Counted from the first letter of the stretch, positions 46,465 through 54,687 are shown. The stretch: DNA of 64,000 nucleotides from DATBLE01 sp963841405 (GCA_963841405.1 CAWJCM010000007.1:496001-560000); one strand, 5' to 3'. Program-made: numbers and translations. The notes: generated from the sequence alone by a model not told the origin.

Positions 46465-47212
46465 GCTCCATCGCCACCTTCCAGTAGGCCTCCGCGCCGG
46501 CTGACCGGCGGTCGTAGGCGATCGCGGGGAGGCCGTGACTGGGCGCCTCGGCGAGGCGCACCGACCGCGGCACAGACGTCCTGAACACCAGCTCGCCGAG
46601 ATGCCGCCGCAGCTCGTGGTCGACCTCGGCGGCGAGCCGCGTTCGGCTGTCGACCATCGTCAGGAGGACGCCCACCACCGCAAGCCGCGGATTGAGACGC
46701 GCCTTGATGATGTCCACCGAGCGAAGCAGCTGCGAGAGGCCCTCGAGCGCGTAGTACTCCGCCTGCACCGGGACGAGCACGCGGTCGGCCGCCGCGAGCG
46801 CATTGACCGTCAGCGGGCCGAGCGACGGCGGGCAGTCGAGGAAGACGAACGAGTAGCCCTTCGCGGAATCCCCGAGTGAGTCGGCGAGGAATCGCTCGCC
46901 GTCGTCGCGACGGGCGAGCTCGACCGCCGCGCCTGCCAGATCGGGCTTCGACGGCACGAGCCAGAGGTTCTGGAATCGGGTCGGCCTGACCAGTTGCTCG
47001 AGCGGCGCACCGTCGAGCAGGTCGTAGCTGGAGCTGCCGTTCGCGGACTCGCCCAACCCCGAGGTTGCGTTCGCCTGCGGATCGAGGTCGATCACCAGCG
47101 CGTGCTCGCCGGCCTCGGCGAGGCAGGCGGCGAGGTTGACCGCGGTCGTGGTCTTCCCGACCCCGCCCTTCTGGTTCGCGACTGCGTAGACCCGCCCGGG
47201 CACCCGAAGCAT
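46448..47212 (-). CDS. parA: Chromosome-partitioning ATPase ParA (Soj)
   Basis: 254 residues: deviant Walker A VANQKGGVGKTTTAVNLA, A' motif VIDLDPQANATSGLG, Walker B FVFLDCPPSLGPLTVNAL, and DNA-binding C-terminal half. ATG 47212 with purine-rich GAAGAGAG just upstream. Works with ParB to segregate the origin. The 86-nt gap to rsmG (47213-47298) holds no gene. Confidence 0.95.
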   Translation of the reverse strand: MLRVPGRVYAVANQKGGVGKTTTAVNLAACLAEAGEHALVIDLDPQANATSGLGESANGSSSYDLLDGAPLEQLVRPTRFQNLWLVPSKPDLAGAAVELARRDDGERFLADSLGDSAKGYSFVFLDCPPSLGPLTVNALAAADRVLVPVQAEYYALEGLSQLLRSVDIIKARLNPRLAVVGVLLTMVDSRTRLAAEVDHELRRHLGELVFRTSVPRSVRLAEAPSHGLPAIAYDRRSAGAEAYWKVAMELVERS

Positions 47213-47298
47213 TCTCTCTTCGGCAGCGGACGAGCTGCCCTCCGCGCGCTCGGGCGACCAGGCCCGAGCGCGGAGCGGCTGATCACCGGTACGGCGCC

Positions 47299-47919
47299 CT
47301 ATGCGAGTGGCCGTTTTCGGGCCATTCCTGCTCGGCGGGGGAAGCCGGCCGGTGTCGGCGCCACCTTTGCAAGCACGAGCAGGCCGGGATGCTCCTCCGG
47401 CTCGCCGCCGCCGAGCTGCGACGAGACCGCGCCGACAGCCTCCGCGTCCGCCGAGGGGCCGACGAGCAAGATCGCCGCTCCGCCGACGGCGACCAGCGGC
47501 AGGCACCACTCGGCCGCGACAGGAGGCGGGGCCAGAGCCTTCGCGACCGCTACGCCGAACTGCCCGGTCGGCTGCTCCTCCGCGCGGCCGCAGACGACGC
47601 GGAGATTGGAGAATTCGCGCGCGACCGATTCGAGGAAGTCGCACTTGCGGCGCGTCGCCTCGAGCAGGACGAACTCGCGGTCGGGTATGGCAGCGGCCAG
47701 CGGGATCCCGGGCGATCCGCCGCCGGAGCCGACGTCGGCCACCGGACCCTCGTACCGCCGCACGAACGGAGCGGCGGCGAGACTCTCCTCGAGGTGCACG
47801 CGCCGTGCTTCGGCCGGAGCCCGGATCGCCGTCAGGCCGGGTGTCCCGAGCAGACGCTCGAGCCAGCGCTCGAGCCGTTCGTCAGTCGGGGTCGACGACG
47901 ACGTACCGGTACGGCTCAT
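47299..47919 (-). CDS. rsmG: 16S rRNA (guanine-527-N7)-methyltransferase
   Basis: 206 residues: VADVGSGGGSPGIPLAAAIPD (SAM loop), FVLLEATRRKCDFLESVA, VVCGRAEE, VAVAKALAPPPVAAEWCLPLV. Slightly short but complete. ATG start 47919 overlaps jag by 38 nt. Standard member of the origin cluster. Confidence 0.92.
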   Translation of the reverse strand: MSRTGTSSSTPTDERLERWLERLLGTPGLTAIRAPAEARRVHLEESLAAAPFVRRYEGPVADVGSGGGSPGIPLAAAIPDREFVLLEATRRKCDFLESVAREFSNLRVVCGRAEEQPTGQFGVAVAKALAPPPVAAEWCLPLVAVGGAAILLVGPSADAEAVGAVSSQLGGGEPEEHPGLLVLAKVAPTPAGFPRRAGMARKRPLA

Positions 47920-48568
47920 CGCCCTCGCTGCGGGTGCTCACTCCAGGCTCGTCCTGCAAATGCAGATGAACGATCCGTCGCTCGATCGACGACATCGGCT
48001 CGAGCTCGACGGGCTCGCCGGTCGAGACCGCCCGCTGCGCGCTCCGCATTGCCAGAGCCTCCAGCATCTCCCGGCGTCGCTCCCGGTAGCCGGCCGCGTC
48101 GACCACCACCTCCTTGCGGTCGTCGCCGAACGCGCGGTACGCGAGCGCATTCGCGAGGTACTGGATCGCGTCGATCGTCTGGCCGTGGCGACCGATCAGC
48201 AGGCCGAGGTCGTCGCCGCGCAGCGTACCCGTCACAGCGCCGGCGTCCTCGTGGACGTCGACCCGACAGTCGACCCGGAGCGCGGCGACCACTCGCTCCA
48301 GCAGGTCCAGCAGGTCGGCGGCAAGCTCAGAGGCTTCGCTCCCGGCGGCCGCCTCCGCGGACGAGACGGCGGCGGCGTCCACGCTGGCGACGACTCGAGC
48401 GGGCGCATACCCCACTCCGAGCAGACCGCGCTCGCCCTCGGAGACGATCTCGAAGCTGACGGCGGACTTGTCCAGCCCGGGCGCGACCCGCTCGAGCTCG
48501 CGCAGCGCCTGCCACTTCGCCTCCCCGACCGTCTCGCCGGTCGCCTCGACGCGATGCTCCTCGCTCAC
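47882..48568 (-). CDS. jag: Jag/KhpB RNA-binding protein (SpoIIIJ-associated)
   Basis: 228 residues: N-terminal Jag-N domain VEATGETVGEAKWQALRELERVAPGLDK with SEGERGLLGVGYAPARV, KH domain with LGLLIGRHGQTIDAIQYLANALAYR, and R3H domain with YRERRREMLEALAMRSAQRAV. GTG overlaps the yidC stop as GTGA. Confidence 0.93.
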   Translation of the reverse strand: MSEEHRVEATGETVGEAKWQALRELERVAPGLDKSAVSFEIVSEGERGLLGVGYAPARVVASVDAAAVSSAEAAAGSEASELAADLLDLLERVVAALRVDCRVDVHEDAGAVTGTLRGDDLGLLIGRHGQTIDAIQYLANALAYRAFGDDRKEVVVDAAGYRERRREMLEALAMRSAQRAVSTGEPVELEPMSSIERRIVHLHLQDEPGVSTRSEGDEPYRYVVVDPD

Positions 48569-49401
48569 CGCCCGCCCTTTCTCTTCTTCTTGCGCTTGAC
48601 GCGGCGCGGCTGGCTTGGCCCCGACGACCCAGCGACCGCAGCCGACGCAGGAGCGCGGATCTCGGCGGCACCGTCCGCGGCCGCCGGAGCCGTCTCCTCC
48701 TTGGGCGGCGTCCGTGACGACCGCTTCGGAGGGGGCGCCGGCTTGGGCACCATCCGCCGAGTGATGATCCCCTGGCCGACGGTCCAGAGGTTCGTGGTCA
48801 TCCAGTACATGAGCAAGCCGACCGGGAAGCGGCTCACGAAGGGGAGGATGAAGAAGGGCACGACCATGAACAGGATGCGCTGGCTCTTCGGGATGTTCGG
48901 CGGCGTACCGAAGTAGGCGTACCCGACCTGGCTGCCGAGGTAGAGGACGAGCAGCACGTAGCCCGACCAGTGCTCGGTGACGTGGGCCGTGATGTTCGGG
49001 ACGATCAGCCAGTGCAGCTCGCTCGGCAGCGCGGTGACGTGCTTGGTGAAGTTCTTCAGGACGAAATAGAGGGCGAAGAAGACCGGGATCTGCACGAGCA
49101 TCGGCAGGCACGAGGCCGCCGGGTTGATCTCGTTCTCCTTGTAGAACTTCATCAGTTCCTCGTTCAGGCGCTGGCGGTCTCCCTTGTACTTCTGCTGGAT
49201 CGCCTTCATCTCGGGCATGTGGGCCTGCATGCGCTGCATCGAGTGGATCTGCTTGACCATGATCGGGACGAGGCAGATCCGGACGATGATCGTCAGCGCG
49301 ACGATCGACCAGCCCCACGACAGGCCCACGGTGTCGTGCAGATGCTGGAGCAGCCACGCGAGCGCGTTCTCGATCGGGCTGAGGATCCCGGCGACGATCA
49401 C
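48565..49401 (-). CDS. yidC: Membrane protein insertase YidC
   Basis: 278 residues of the Gram-positive type (no large periplasmic domain): LLQHLHDTVGLSWGWSIVALTIIVRICLVPIMVKQ with the hydrophilic-groove Arg, MQAHMPEMKAIQQKYKGDRQRLNEELMKFYKENEINPAASCLPMLVQIPVFFALY, then three more helices and a basic C-terminal tail (RRVKRKKKRKGGR). GTG 49401 overlaps the yidD stop as GTGA. Confidence 0.94.
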   Translation of the reverse strand: MIVAGILSPIENALAWLLQHLHDTVGLSWGWSIVALTIIVRICLVPIMVKQIHSMQRMQAHMPEMKAIQQKYKGDRQRLNEELMKFYKENEINPAASCLPMLVQIPVFFALYFVLKNFTKHVTALPSELHWLIVPNITAHVTEHWSGYVLLVLYLGSQVGYAYFGTPPNIPKSQRILFMVVPFFILPFVSRFPVGLLMYWMTTNLWTVGQGIITRRMVPKPAPPPKRSSRTPPKEETAPAAADGAAEIRAPASAAVAGSSGPSQPRRVKRKKKRKGGR

Positions 49402-49613
49402 CGCAGGCTGCCGGGATAGTCGACGCCGCCGCGGCTCCAGGGATTGCAGCGGAGCAGCCGCCACACGGTCTTCGCGGTTCCGCGGACGAGACCGTGCTCG
49501 CGGTATGCGAGCAACGCATACTCGGAGCAGGTCGGGTGGTACTTGCAGGTAGGCGCACCGGCCACGCCCGGCGAGGGAAAGAAGGCGCGGAGCGCCACGC
49601 TCAGGTGCTTCAC
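49398..49613 (-). CDS. yidD: Membrane protein insertion efficiency factor YidD
   Basis: 71 residues: RAFFPSPGVAGAPTCKYHPTCSEYALLAYREHG and VWRLLRCNPWSRGGVDYP carry the conserved Cys residues and the NPW motif. GTG overlaps the rnpA stop as GTGA. Confidence 0.95.
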   Translation of the reverse strand: MKHLSVALRAFFPSPGVAGAPTCKYHPTCSEYALLAYREHGLVRGTAKTVWRLLRCNPWSRGGVDYPGSLR

Positions 49614-49954
49614 GCCGAGGCCTTTCCGAGCACCTCGTCCAGGCGCTCGCCGAGCCAGGCCGCGTCGTGACCGGCGAGTGCCTCGCCGAGCGCGGGCCGC
49701 GCGATCAGCACGTAGTCGCGGCCGGCCGGGACGCGCTCGACACGCTCGCGCCAGCTTTCGCGCAGGCGGCGCTTCACGCGGTTCCGCTCCACGGCACTCC
49801 CAGCTCCCTTCGGGACCGCGATGCCCAGGCGGGGCTCGCCGTCATCGTCCCGCGGGAACCAGTAGAGGACGAGGAAGCGGGTCGAGACCGACCGACCGTG
49901 GCGGTAGACGGCGTCGAAGTCCCGAGACCGGGAAAGGCGGTGCCGGCGCTGCAC
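49610..49954 (-). CDS. rnpA: Ribonuclease P protein component
   Basis: 114 residues: RLSRSRDFDAVYRHGRSVSTRFLVLYW, LGIAVPKGAGSAVERNRVKRRLRESWR (the RNR motif) and AGRDYVLIARPAL. Binds the RNase P RNA for tRNA 5' maturation. Starts 16 nt after rpmH. Confidence 0.94.
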   Translation of the reverse strand: MQRRHRLSRSRDFDAVYRHGRSVSTRFLVLYWFPRDDDGEPRLGIAVPKGAGSAVERNRVKRRLRESWRERVERVPAGRDYVLIARPALGEALAGHDAAWLGERLDEVLGKASA

Positions 49955-49970
49955 GACCGCGCGAGCCGCG

Positions 49971-50105
49971 TCAGGCGGAGAGCCGCTTCCGGCCCTTCGC
50001 GCGGCGGCGCTTGAGGATCGCGCGCCCGGCGCGGGTGGACATGCGCGCGCGGAAACCGTGCTTGCGCTTCCGGCGCCGTACGTTGGGCTGGTAGGTCCGC
50101 TTCAC
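49971..50105 (-). CDS. rpmH: 50S ribosomal protein L34
   Basis: 44 residues: MKRTYQPNVRRRKRKHGFRARM, then STRAGRAILKRRRAKGRKRLSA, the complete L34 sequence. GTG start at 50105. It precedes rnpA on the same mRNA. Confidence 0.96.
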   Translation of the reverse strand: MKRTYQPNVRRRKRKHGFRARMSTRAGRAILKRRRAKGRKRLSA

Positions 50106-50141
50106 GGATGGCTGCTCACTTCGCGGAGGGTCCTGAACACG

Positions 50142-50177
50142 AAAACGGCGGCCCTTTGGCCGCGGAAGGCCAGTATA
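50142..50177 (-). promoter_or_regulatory. rpmH -10 element and leader hairpin
   Basis: On the minus strand TATACT (50177-50172) is a near-consensus -10. About 10 nt into the transcript GCGGCC-AAAG-GGCCGC (50163-50148) forms a 6-bp stem followed by CGTTTTC, an intrinsic-terminator-like arrangement inside the roughly 60-nt rpmH leader. Confidence 0.5.
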
Positions 50178-50238
50178 GACGAGTGTCGTCGGATCGGCCC
50201 CGAGGGCCGGCGCCGCCGGTCACGATTTCGCCGATCAG

Positions 50239-50397
50239 TTCTCCACAGGCTCGTGTGGAAATCGGCAGCGCGGAAAGGGCGAGCAGAGAAGGTGTTTTTC
50301 CCGCCGCGAATCACCCCTCCGGGGCTCCCTGTCCACACCTGTGGAGAGCGGTGTGGAACCCAGTAAACTCCCTGCAAATTGGCTTTTGTTGGACAAG
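50239..50397. other. Probable oriC: cluster of degenerate DnaA boxes between rpmH and dnaA
   Basis: Within the 381-nt rpmH-dnaA gap there are DnaA-box-like 9-mers in both orientations: TTCTCCACA (50239-50247), reverse of ATTTCCACA (50254-50262), CTGTCCACA (50329-50337), reverse of CTCTCCACA (50340-50348), reverse of GGTTCCACA (50352-50360) and reverse of CTTGTCCAA (50389-50397). Locally AT-rich stretches (GTGTTTTTC, GTAAACTC, GCAAATTGGCTTTTG) lie among them. The gene order supports origin placement; the boxes are imperfect. Confidence 0.65.
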
Positions 50398-50419
50398 CCC
50401 GAGCGGGCCGGAAGAGCCA

Positions 50420-50448
50420 TTGTCGGGCCTGCCGCACGTTGCTATGCT
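50420..50448 (+). promoter_or_regulatory. dnaA promoter
   Basis: TTGTCG (50420-50425), 17-nt spacer, TATGCT (50443-50448). Transcription would start near 50455; AGGAGGAG (50467-50474) then lies 12 nt before the GTG at 50487. Confidence 0.6.
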
Positions 50449-50486
50449 CGGCCCTCGCTGTCGTCGAGGAGGAGCGGGCCCCCCGG

Positions 50487-51827
50487 GTGGATCAACCGAT
50501 TGAGCTGACCGCAGAGACGCTCTGGACCGAGGTAGCCGGTCGGCTCAAGGGGGCGCTCAACGACTCGACCTTCCGGACCTGGTTCGGCGAGGTGGAGGGA
50601 CTGGAAGTGACGGACGACACGTTCGTCCTCGCGGTTCCGAACGACTTCACGCGCGAGTGGATCGAGGGCCATTTCATCGAGTTGATGCGGGCCGCCGTCC
50701 GCGACGCAACCGGACAGCAGCGCCGGATTCAGCTCACGGTCGCAGAGACCGGCGCGGTCGTCCTCGACACGGCGCAGCCCGCGCAGCGGGTCAGCGAGGC
50801 CGGTCTGAACACGAAGTACACGTTCGACCTGTTCGTGATCGGGTCGTCGAACAGGTTCGCGCACGCGGCCGCGCTCGCGGTCGCGGAGGCGCCGGCGCAG
50901 GCGTACAACCCGCTCTTCATCTACGGCTCGACCGGCTTGGGAAAGACCCACCTGCTCCAGGCGATCGCGCAGTACGTGATGGAGCACCCGGGGAACATGT
51001 CGGTGCGCTACGTGACGAGCGAGTCGTTCGTCAACGACTTCATCAACTCGCTTCGCGACAAGAGGATCGAGGGCTTCAAGCAGCGCTACCGCAACTACGA
51101 CCTGCTGCTGATCGACGATGTCCAGTTCTTCGAGGGCAAGGAGCGCTTCCAGGAGGAGTTCTTCCACACCTTCAATTCCCTGTATGAGAGCGGCAGCCAG
51201 ATCGTGTTGTCATCGGACAGGCCGCCCAAGGAGATCGCGACGCTCGAGGCGCGGCTGCGATCCCGCTTCGAATGGGGTCTGATCACCGACATCCAGCCTC
51301 CCGACCTGGAGACCCGGATCGCGATCCTCCGCAAGAAGGTGAAGACGGACGGCATCCACGTCGCCGATCCGCAGCTCCTCACCTTCATCGCAGGTCGAAT
51401 CTCGACCAACATCCGCGAACTCGAGGGCGCGCTCACACGCGTCGTCGCCTTCGCTTCGCTGACGGGGCGGCCGATGAGCGCCGAGCTCGCCCAGGACGTG
51501 CTCAAGGACGTGTTTCCGCAGGGCGAGGTCGCCCAGGTGACGATCGAGCGAATCCAGGAGGTGGTCTGCGAGCGGTTCTCCTTGTCGCGCGACGAGCTCT
51601 GCAGCCACAAGCGCTCACAGAACATCGTCTACCCGCGCCAGGTGGCGATGTACCTCTCGCGTGAGCTGACCGACTCGTCGCTGCCGAAGATCGGCAAGCA
51701 CTTCGGAGACCGCGACCACACGACCGTCCTGCACGCGAACACGAAGATCACGAACATGATCCGGGCCGACCGGACTGTGTACAACCTTGTGCAAGAGCTG
51801 ACTGCACGTGTCAAACAGGTGCGGTGA
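50487..51827 (+). CDS. dnaA: Chromosomal replication initiator DnaA
   Basis: 446 residues. Domain I LWTEVAGRLKGALNDSTFRTWFGEVEGLEV; a very short domain II; AAA+ domain III with NPLFIYGSTGLGKTHLLQAIA (Walker A about 147-154), LLLIDDVQFFEGKERFQEEFFHTFN (Walker B); domain IV with LCSHKRSQNIVYPRQVAMYLSRELT and GDRDHTTVLHA (DnaA-box recognition). GTG chosen as first start after the SD-like AGGAGGAG and dnaA promoter; the frame is open upstream through the promoter region. Confidence 0.96.
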   Translation: MDQPIELTAETLWTEVAGRLKGALNDSTFRTWFGEVEGLEVTDDTFVLAVPNDFTREWIEGHFIELMRAAVRDATGQQRRIQLTVAETGAVVLDTAQPAQRVSEAGLNTKYTFDLFVIGSSNRFAHAAALAVAEAPAQAYNPLFIYGSTGLGKTHLLQAIAQYVMEHPGNMSVRYVTSESFVNDFINSLRDKRIEGFKQRYRNYDLLLIDDVQFFEGKERFQEEFFHTFNSLYESGSQIVLSSDRPPKEIATLEARLRSRFEWGLITDIQPPDLETRIAILRKKVKTDGIHVADPQLLTFIAGRISTNIRELEGALTRVVAFASLTGRPMSAELAQDVLKDVFPQGEVAQVTIERIQEVVCERFSLSRDELCSHKRSQNIVYPRQVAMYLSRELTDSSLPKIGKHFGDRDHTTVLHANTKITNMIRADRTVYNLVQELTARVKQVR

Positions 51828-51982
51828 ACTGTGGATTCGCGCGAGCTGCGGCCAGGCCCCTGTGAACTCGGCCTCGTTCTCCCCAGCTGGGACCCACACC
51901 GAAAACGGCTTGTCCAAGCGAGGCGCGGCCGCCGTCCACGCGATTCACACCGCCTATGAACTACGAAAGGTCTTGAAAGAAC
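51828..51982 (+). other. dnaA-dnaN intergenic region with DnaA-box-like sites
   Basis: 155 nt without a gene. CTGTGGATT right after the dnaA stop, CTTGTCCAA (same 9-mer as the inverted site at 50389-50397) and TTCACACCG resemble DnaA boxes. In many actinobacteria oriC is a larger region here; this gap is short, so it may hold a secondary DnaA cluster. AAAGG and GAAAGA before the dnaN ATG could serve as RBS. Confidence 0.45.
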
Positions 51983-53131
51983 ATGAGTGACATAGAAGTC
52001 TCTGTCGGTCAGGAGGTTGCAGCGGGCGGACAACTCGCCCTTACCGTCTCCCGGAACGAGCTTGCGCAGAAGCTCTCGCTCGTCAGCCGCGGAGTGTCGA
52101 CACGCACCGCCGTACAGATCCTCGGCGGGATTCTGCTGCGTGCGGCCGGCGACAGCGCCGTGCTCGCCGCGACCGACATGGAGCTCTCGCTGCGGACGCC
52201 GCTCGAGGCCCGTGTGTCGGGTGACGGGGCGGTCGTCGTCCCCGGGAAGCTGTTCGCCGATCTCTCGCGGCTGCTGCCGGAGGGCGACGTCGCGCTCGAG
52301 TATCGGGAGGACGAGAACGTGCTGCAGGTTCGCTGCGGGCCGGCGGAGTACCGCCTGAACACCTACAGCGCGGAGGACTTCCCGCGGCTGCCGGACGCCG
52401 AGGCCGCGTCGACGCACACGGTCGACGCCGGGTCGCTGCTCGCGACCGTGGCTTCCGTGGGCCGGGCGGTCTCGCGTGACGAGGCGCGACCGGTGCTCAC
52501 GGGCATCCTCGTACGGTTCGGCGAGGGGAAGCTGGTCATGGCCGCAACGGACTCGTACCGGCTCTCCTACAAGGAGACGCCGCTCGAGGGTGGTGTGCCG
52601 GAGCTCGAGGCGATCGTGCCCGCAAGAGCCCTCGAGGAGGTTCGCCGGCTGGCGACGGCCGCGGACACGCTCGAGCTCGGCGTCCAGGAGAACCAGGTCC
52701 TCTTCGGCATCGACGGGACGTGGTTGACGACGCGCCGGATCGAGGGCCAGTTCCCGAAGTTCGACGAGCTGCGTCCGAAGGAGTTCAAGCACGAGGTCGT
52801 CCTGCCGCGCGAGGAACTGCTCGAGGTCGTTCGCCGCACGTCGGTGATGGCGCATCGGAACTCGCCGCTTCGCCTTCGCTTCGCCCCGGGGGAGGTGACC
52901 GTCTGGGCGCAGACGCAGGACGTCGGCGAGGCCCGCGAGACGCTCCCGGTGCGCTTCGACGGCGAGCCGCTCGAGATCGGATTCAACGCCGACTTTCTCC
53001 GCGACGGGATCGAGTCGGCCGAGGGAGACGACATGCGGCTGCGTCTGATCGACCCCTTGCGCCCGGGCCTGATCCAGGGGCCGGAGGACGACTTCTGGTA
53101 TCTGATCATGCCGATCCGCCTCGCCGGCTGA
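51983..53131 (+). CDS. dnaN: DNA polymerase III beta subunit (sliding clamp)
   Basis: 382 residues, three clamp domains: LTVSRNELAQKLSLVSRGVSTRTAVQILGGIL, AATDMELSL, LLATVASVGRAVSRDEARPVLTGIL, MAATDSYRLSYKE, RIEGQFPKFDELRP, and the C-terminal FWYLIMPIRLAG that forms the binding pocket. Coupled to recF by a CTGA overlap. Confidence 0.96.
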   Translation: MSDIEVSVGQEVAAGGQLALTVSRNELAQKLSLVSRGVSTRTAVQILGGILLRAAGDSAVLAATDMELSLRTPLEARVSGDGAVVVPGKLFADLSRLLPEGDVALEYREDENVLQVRCGPAEYRLNTYSAEDFPRLPDAEAASTHTVDAGSLLATVASVGRAVSRDEARPVLTGILVRFGEGKLVMAATDSYRLSYKETPLEGGVPELEAIVPARALEEVRRLATAADTLELGVQENQVLFGIDGTWLTTRRIEGQFPKFDELRPKEFKHEVVLPREELLEVVRRTSVMAHRNSPLRLRFAPGEVTVWAQTQDVGEARETLPVRFDGEPLEIGFNADFLRDGIESAEGDDMRLRLIDPLRPGLIQGPEDDFWYLIMPIRLAG

Positions 53132-54175
53132 TCGTCGAGTCGGTCTTCCTGGCGAACTTCCGCTCCTACGCGCGGCTGGAGCTCGCGCTCGAGCCCGGAC
53201 TCGTGCTGGCGGTCGGCGCGAACGGCGCCGGCAAGACAAACCTGCTCGAGTCGCTGCACGTCGGAACGCAGGGCTTCTCGCCGCGGACGCGAATCGACGG
53301 GGAGCTGATCCGCTTCGGCGAGACGGCAGCCCGCATCCGTCTCGAAGGCCGTCGGGGGCAGGCCCCGATCCGAATCGGCGTCGGGCTGTCCACGGCGGAG
53401 GGGAAACGGGCCGAGCTGGACGGTGTGCGGCTGCGCGCGGCCGAGCAGCTCCGCGGGGAGACGGCAACGCTCGTCTTCACGCCCGATCGGCTGGCGATCG
53501 TCAAGGCCGGCCCTGCCGCCCGCCGCGCATACTTCGACCGCTCTCTGGGCCGCCTGTCGCCCGCCAGGGCGCAGCTGCCCGCCGACTACGCCGCCGCTCT
53601 CGCTCAGCGGAATGCAGCGCTGAAGCTCGGCGACCGCCCGACGATCGCGCCCTGGACGTCACAGCTGGCTGCGCTCGGTGCCGCCCTGGTCGAGTCCCGA
53701 GCCGAGCTGCTCGACCTGCTCGGCGGGCCGTTCGAGGAGACGGCGGCGCAGCTCGGCCTGCCCGAAGCGCGGCTCGAGTACGAGGGCGAGCCGCCCACGG
53801 AGGCCGATCTGGAGGCGCGACTTGGAGCGCGACCTGGAACGCGGGTCGACAGGCGCGGGCCCTCACCTCCACGACGTCTCGATCGTCTCGGCAGGCCGCG
53901 ACCTGCGCTCGTTCGGCTCCCAGGGCGAGCAGCGGACCGCGGTGCTCGCCATGCTTCTCGCCGAGGCGGCGCTGCTGGCCGCGCGCCGCGGCGATCCGCC
54001 GCTCCTGCTGCTCGACGACGTGCTCTCGGAACTCGACCCGCAGCGTCGCCTCGTCCTGCTCGAACAGGTCGCCGGGCGCGGGCAGACACTGATCACGGCG
54101 ACCACGGCGGATGCACTGCCCGGCGAACCGGCGCAGCTGCTCGACGTCTCGCCGGGGGCGGTGGTGGCCCGCTAG
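53128..54175 (+). CDS. recF: DNA repair protein RecF, carrying an apparent +1 frameshift
   Basis: SMC-like ATPase loading RecA at gaps. N-terminal part: IVESVFLANFRSYARLELAL, Walker A AVGANGAGKTNLLESLH, TLVFTPDRLAIVKAGPAARRAYFDRSL. The frame is lost at about 53820-53826 (CGCGACTTGGAGCGC); in the frame one base further on it continues with ERDLERGSTGAGPHLHD, signature SFGSQGEQRTAVLAMLLA and Walker B PPLLLLDDVLSELD. Removing one base gives a normal 348-residue RecF. Start CTG 53128 overlaps the dnaN stop as CTGA; no canonical start is close. An assembly error is likeliest, real mutation or programmed shift possible. Confidence 0.87.
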
Positions 54176-54179
54176 CACG

Positions 54180-54641
54180 ATGGAAGGTCTCGACGCCGAG
54201 ATCCGCGAGGTGCTGACGCGCTTCGGGCCCCAGGCGGGAATGCCCGAGGTGCTCGCCGCCTGGCCGGACGCGGTGGGGCCGATGGTGGCTGCGAACGCCT
54301 GGCCCGCCCGGATCGCGCGCGACGGGACGCTGCACGCGAACACCTCCTCGGCCGCCTGGGCGTTCGAGCTCGGACAGCTCGCTCCCGAGATCCTCACGCG
54401 GCTGTCGGAGAAGCTTGGCGACAGCGCGCCGAAAGCGTTGCGGTTCGCCGTCGGCCATCTTCCCGAGCTGCCGCCACCGACGCTCGAATCGGCACGAACG
54501 GATGTTCCCGAGCCGAGCGCGGAAGCCCTGCAGCGGGCCGCCGAGCTCGTTGCCGGAATCGAGGACGAAGAGTTGCGGAATCGCGTGCAAAGAGCGGCCG
54601 CGTTGGGGCTCTCGAACGCCCCGTCCGACCGCTCTTTCTGA
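54180..54641 (+). CDS. dciA: DciA-like DUF721 protein (helicase-loader family)
   Basis: 153 residues: IREVLTRFGPQAGMPEVLAAWPDAVGPMVAANAWPARIARDGTLHANTSSAAWAFELGQLAPEILTRL, the KH-like DUF721 fold in which DciA recruits the replicative helicase. ATG is 4 nt after the recF stop. Position between recF and gyrB is characteristic of actinobacteria. Confidence 0.88.
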   Translation: MEGLDAEIREVLTRFGPQAGMPEVLAAWPDAVGPMVAANAWPARIARDGTLHANTSSAAWAFELGQLAPEILTRLSEKLGDSAPKALRFAVGHLPELPPPTLESARTDVPEPSAEALQRAAELVAGIEDEELRNRVQRAAALGLSNAPSDRSF

Positions 54642-54687
54642 TACACTGTGGCCAGCCCGTAAATCGCCGATTTGCAGGGCTTTTCTT
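54642..54687 (+). promoter_or_regulatory. gyrB promoter and 5'-terminal hairpin leader
   Basis: TACACT (54642-54647) is identical to the tRNA -10 boxes here. Its expected start point is the first base of a long hairpin: AGCCCGTAAATC (54654-54665), loop GCC, GATTTGCAGGGCT (54669-54681) with a single bulged A, followed by TTTCTT and directly by the gyrB ATG. The leader has no Shine-Dalgarno. The structure looks like an intrinsic terminator ending at the start codon; it could attenuate gyrB, cap the mRNA 5' end, or terminate dciA transcripts. Confidence 0.6.

Noticed and set aside
50108..50503. Small frames within the rpmH-dnaA gap
   Set aside because: They run through the rpmH promoter, DnaA-box cluster and dnaA promoter; no recognisable protein.
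51808..51990. 60-codon frame between dnaA and dnaN
   Set aside because: Overlaps both genes' ends, lacks an RBS and lies in sequence with DnaA-box-like sites.
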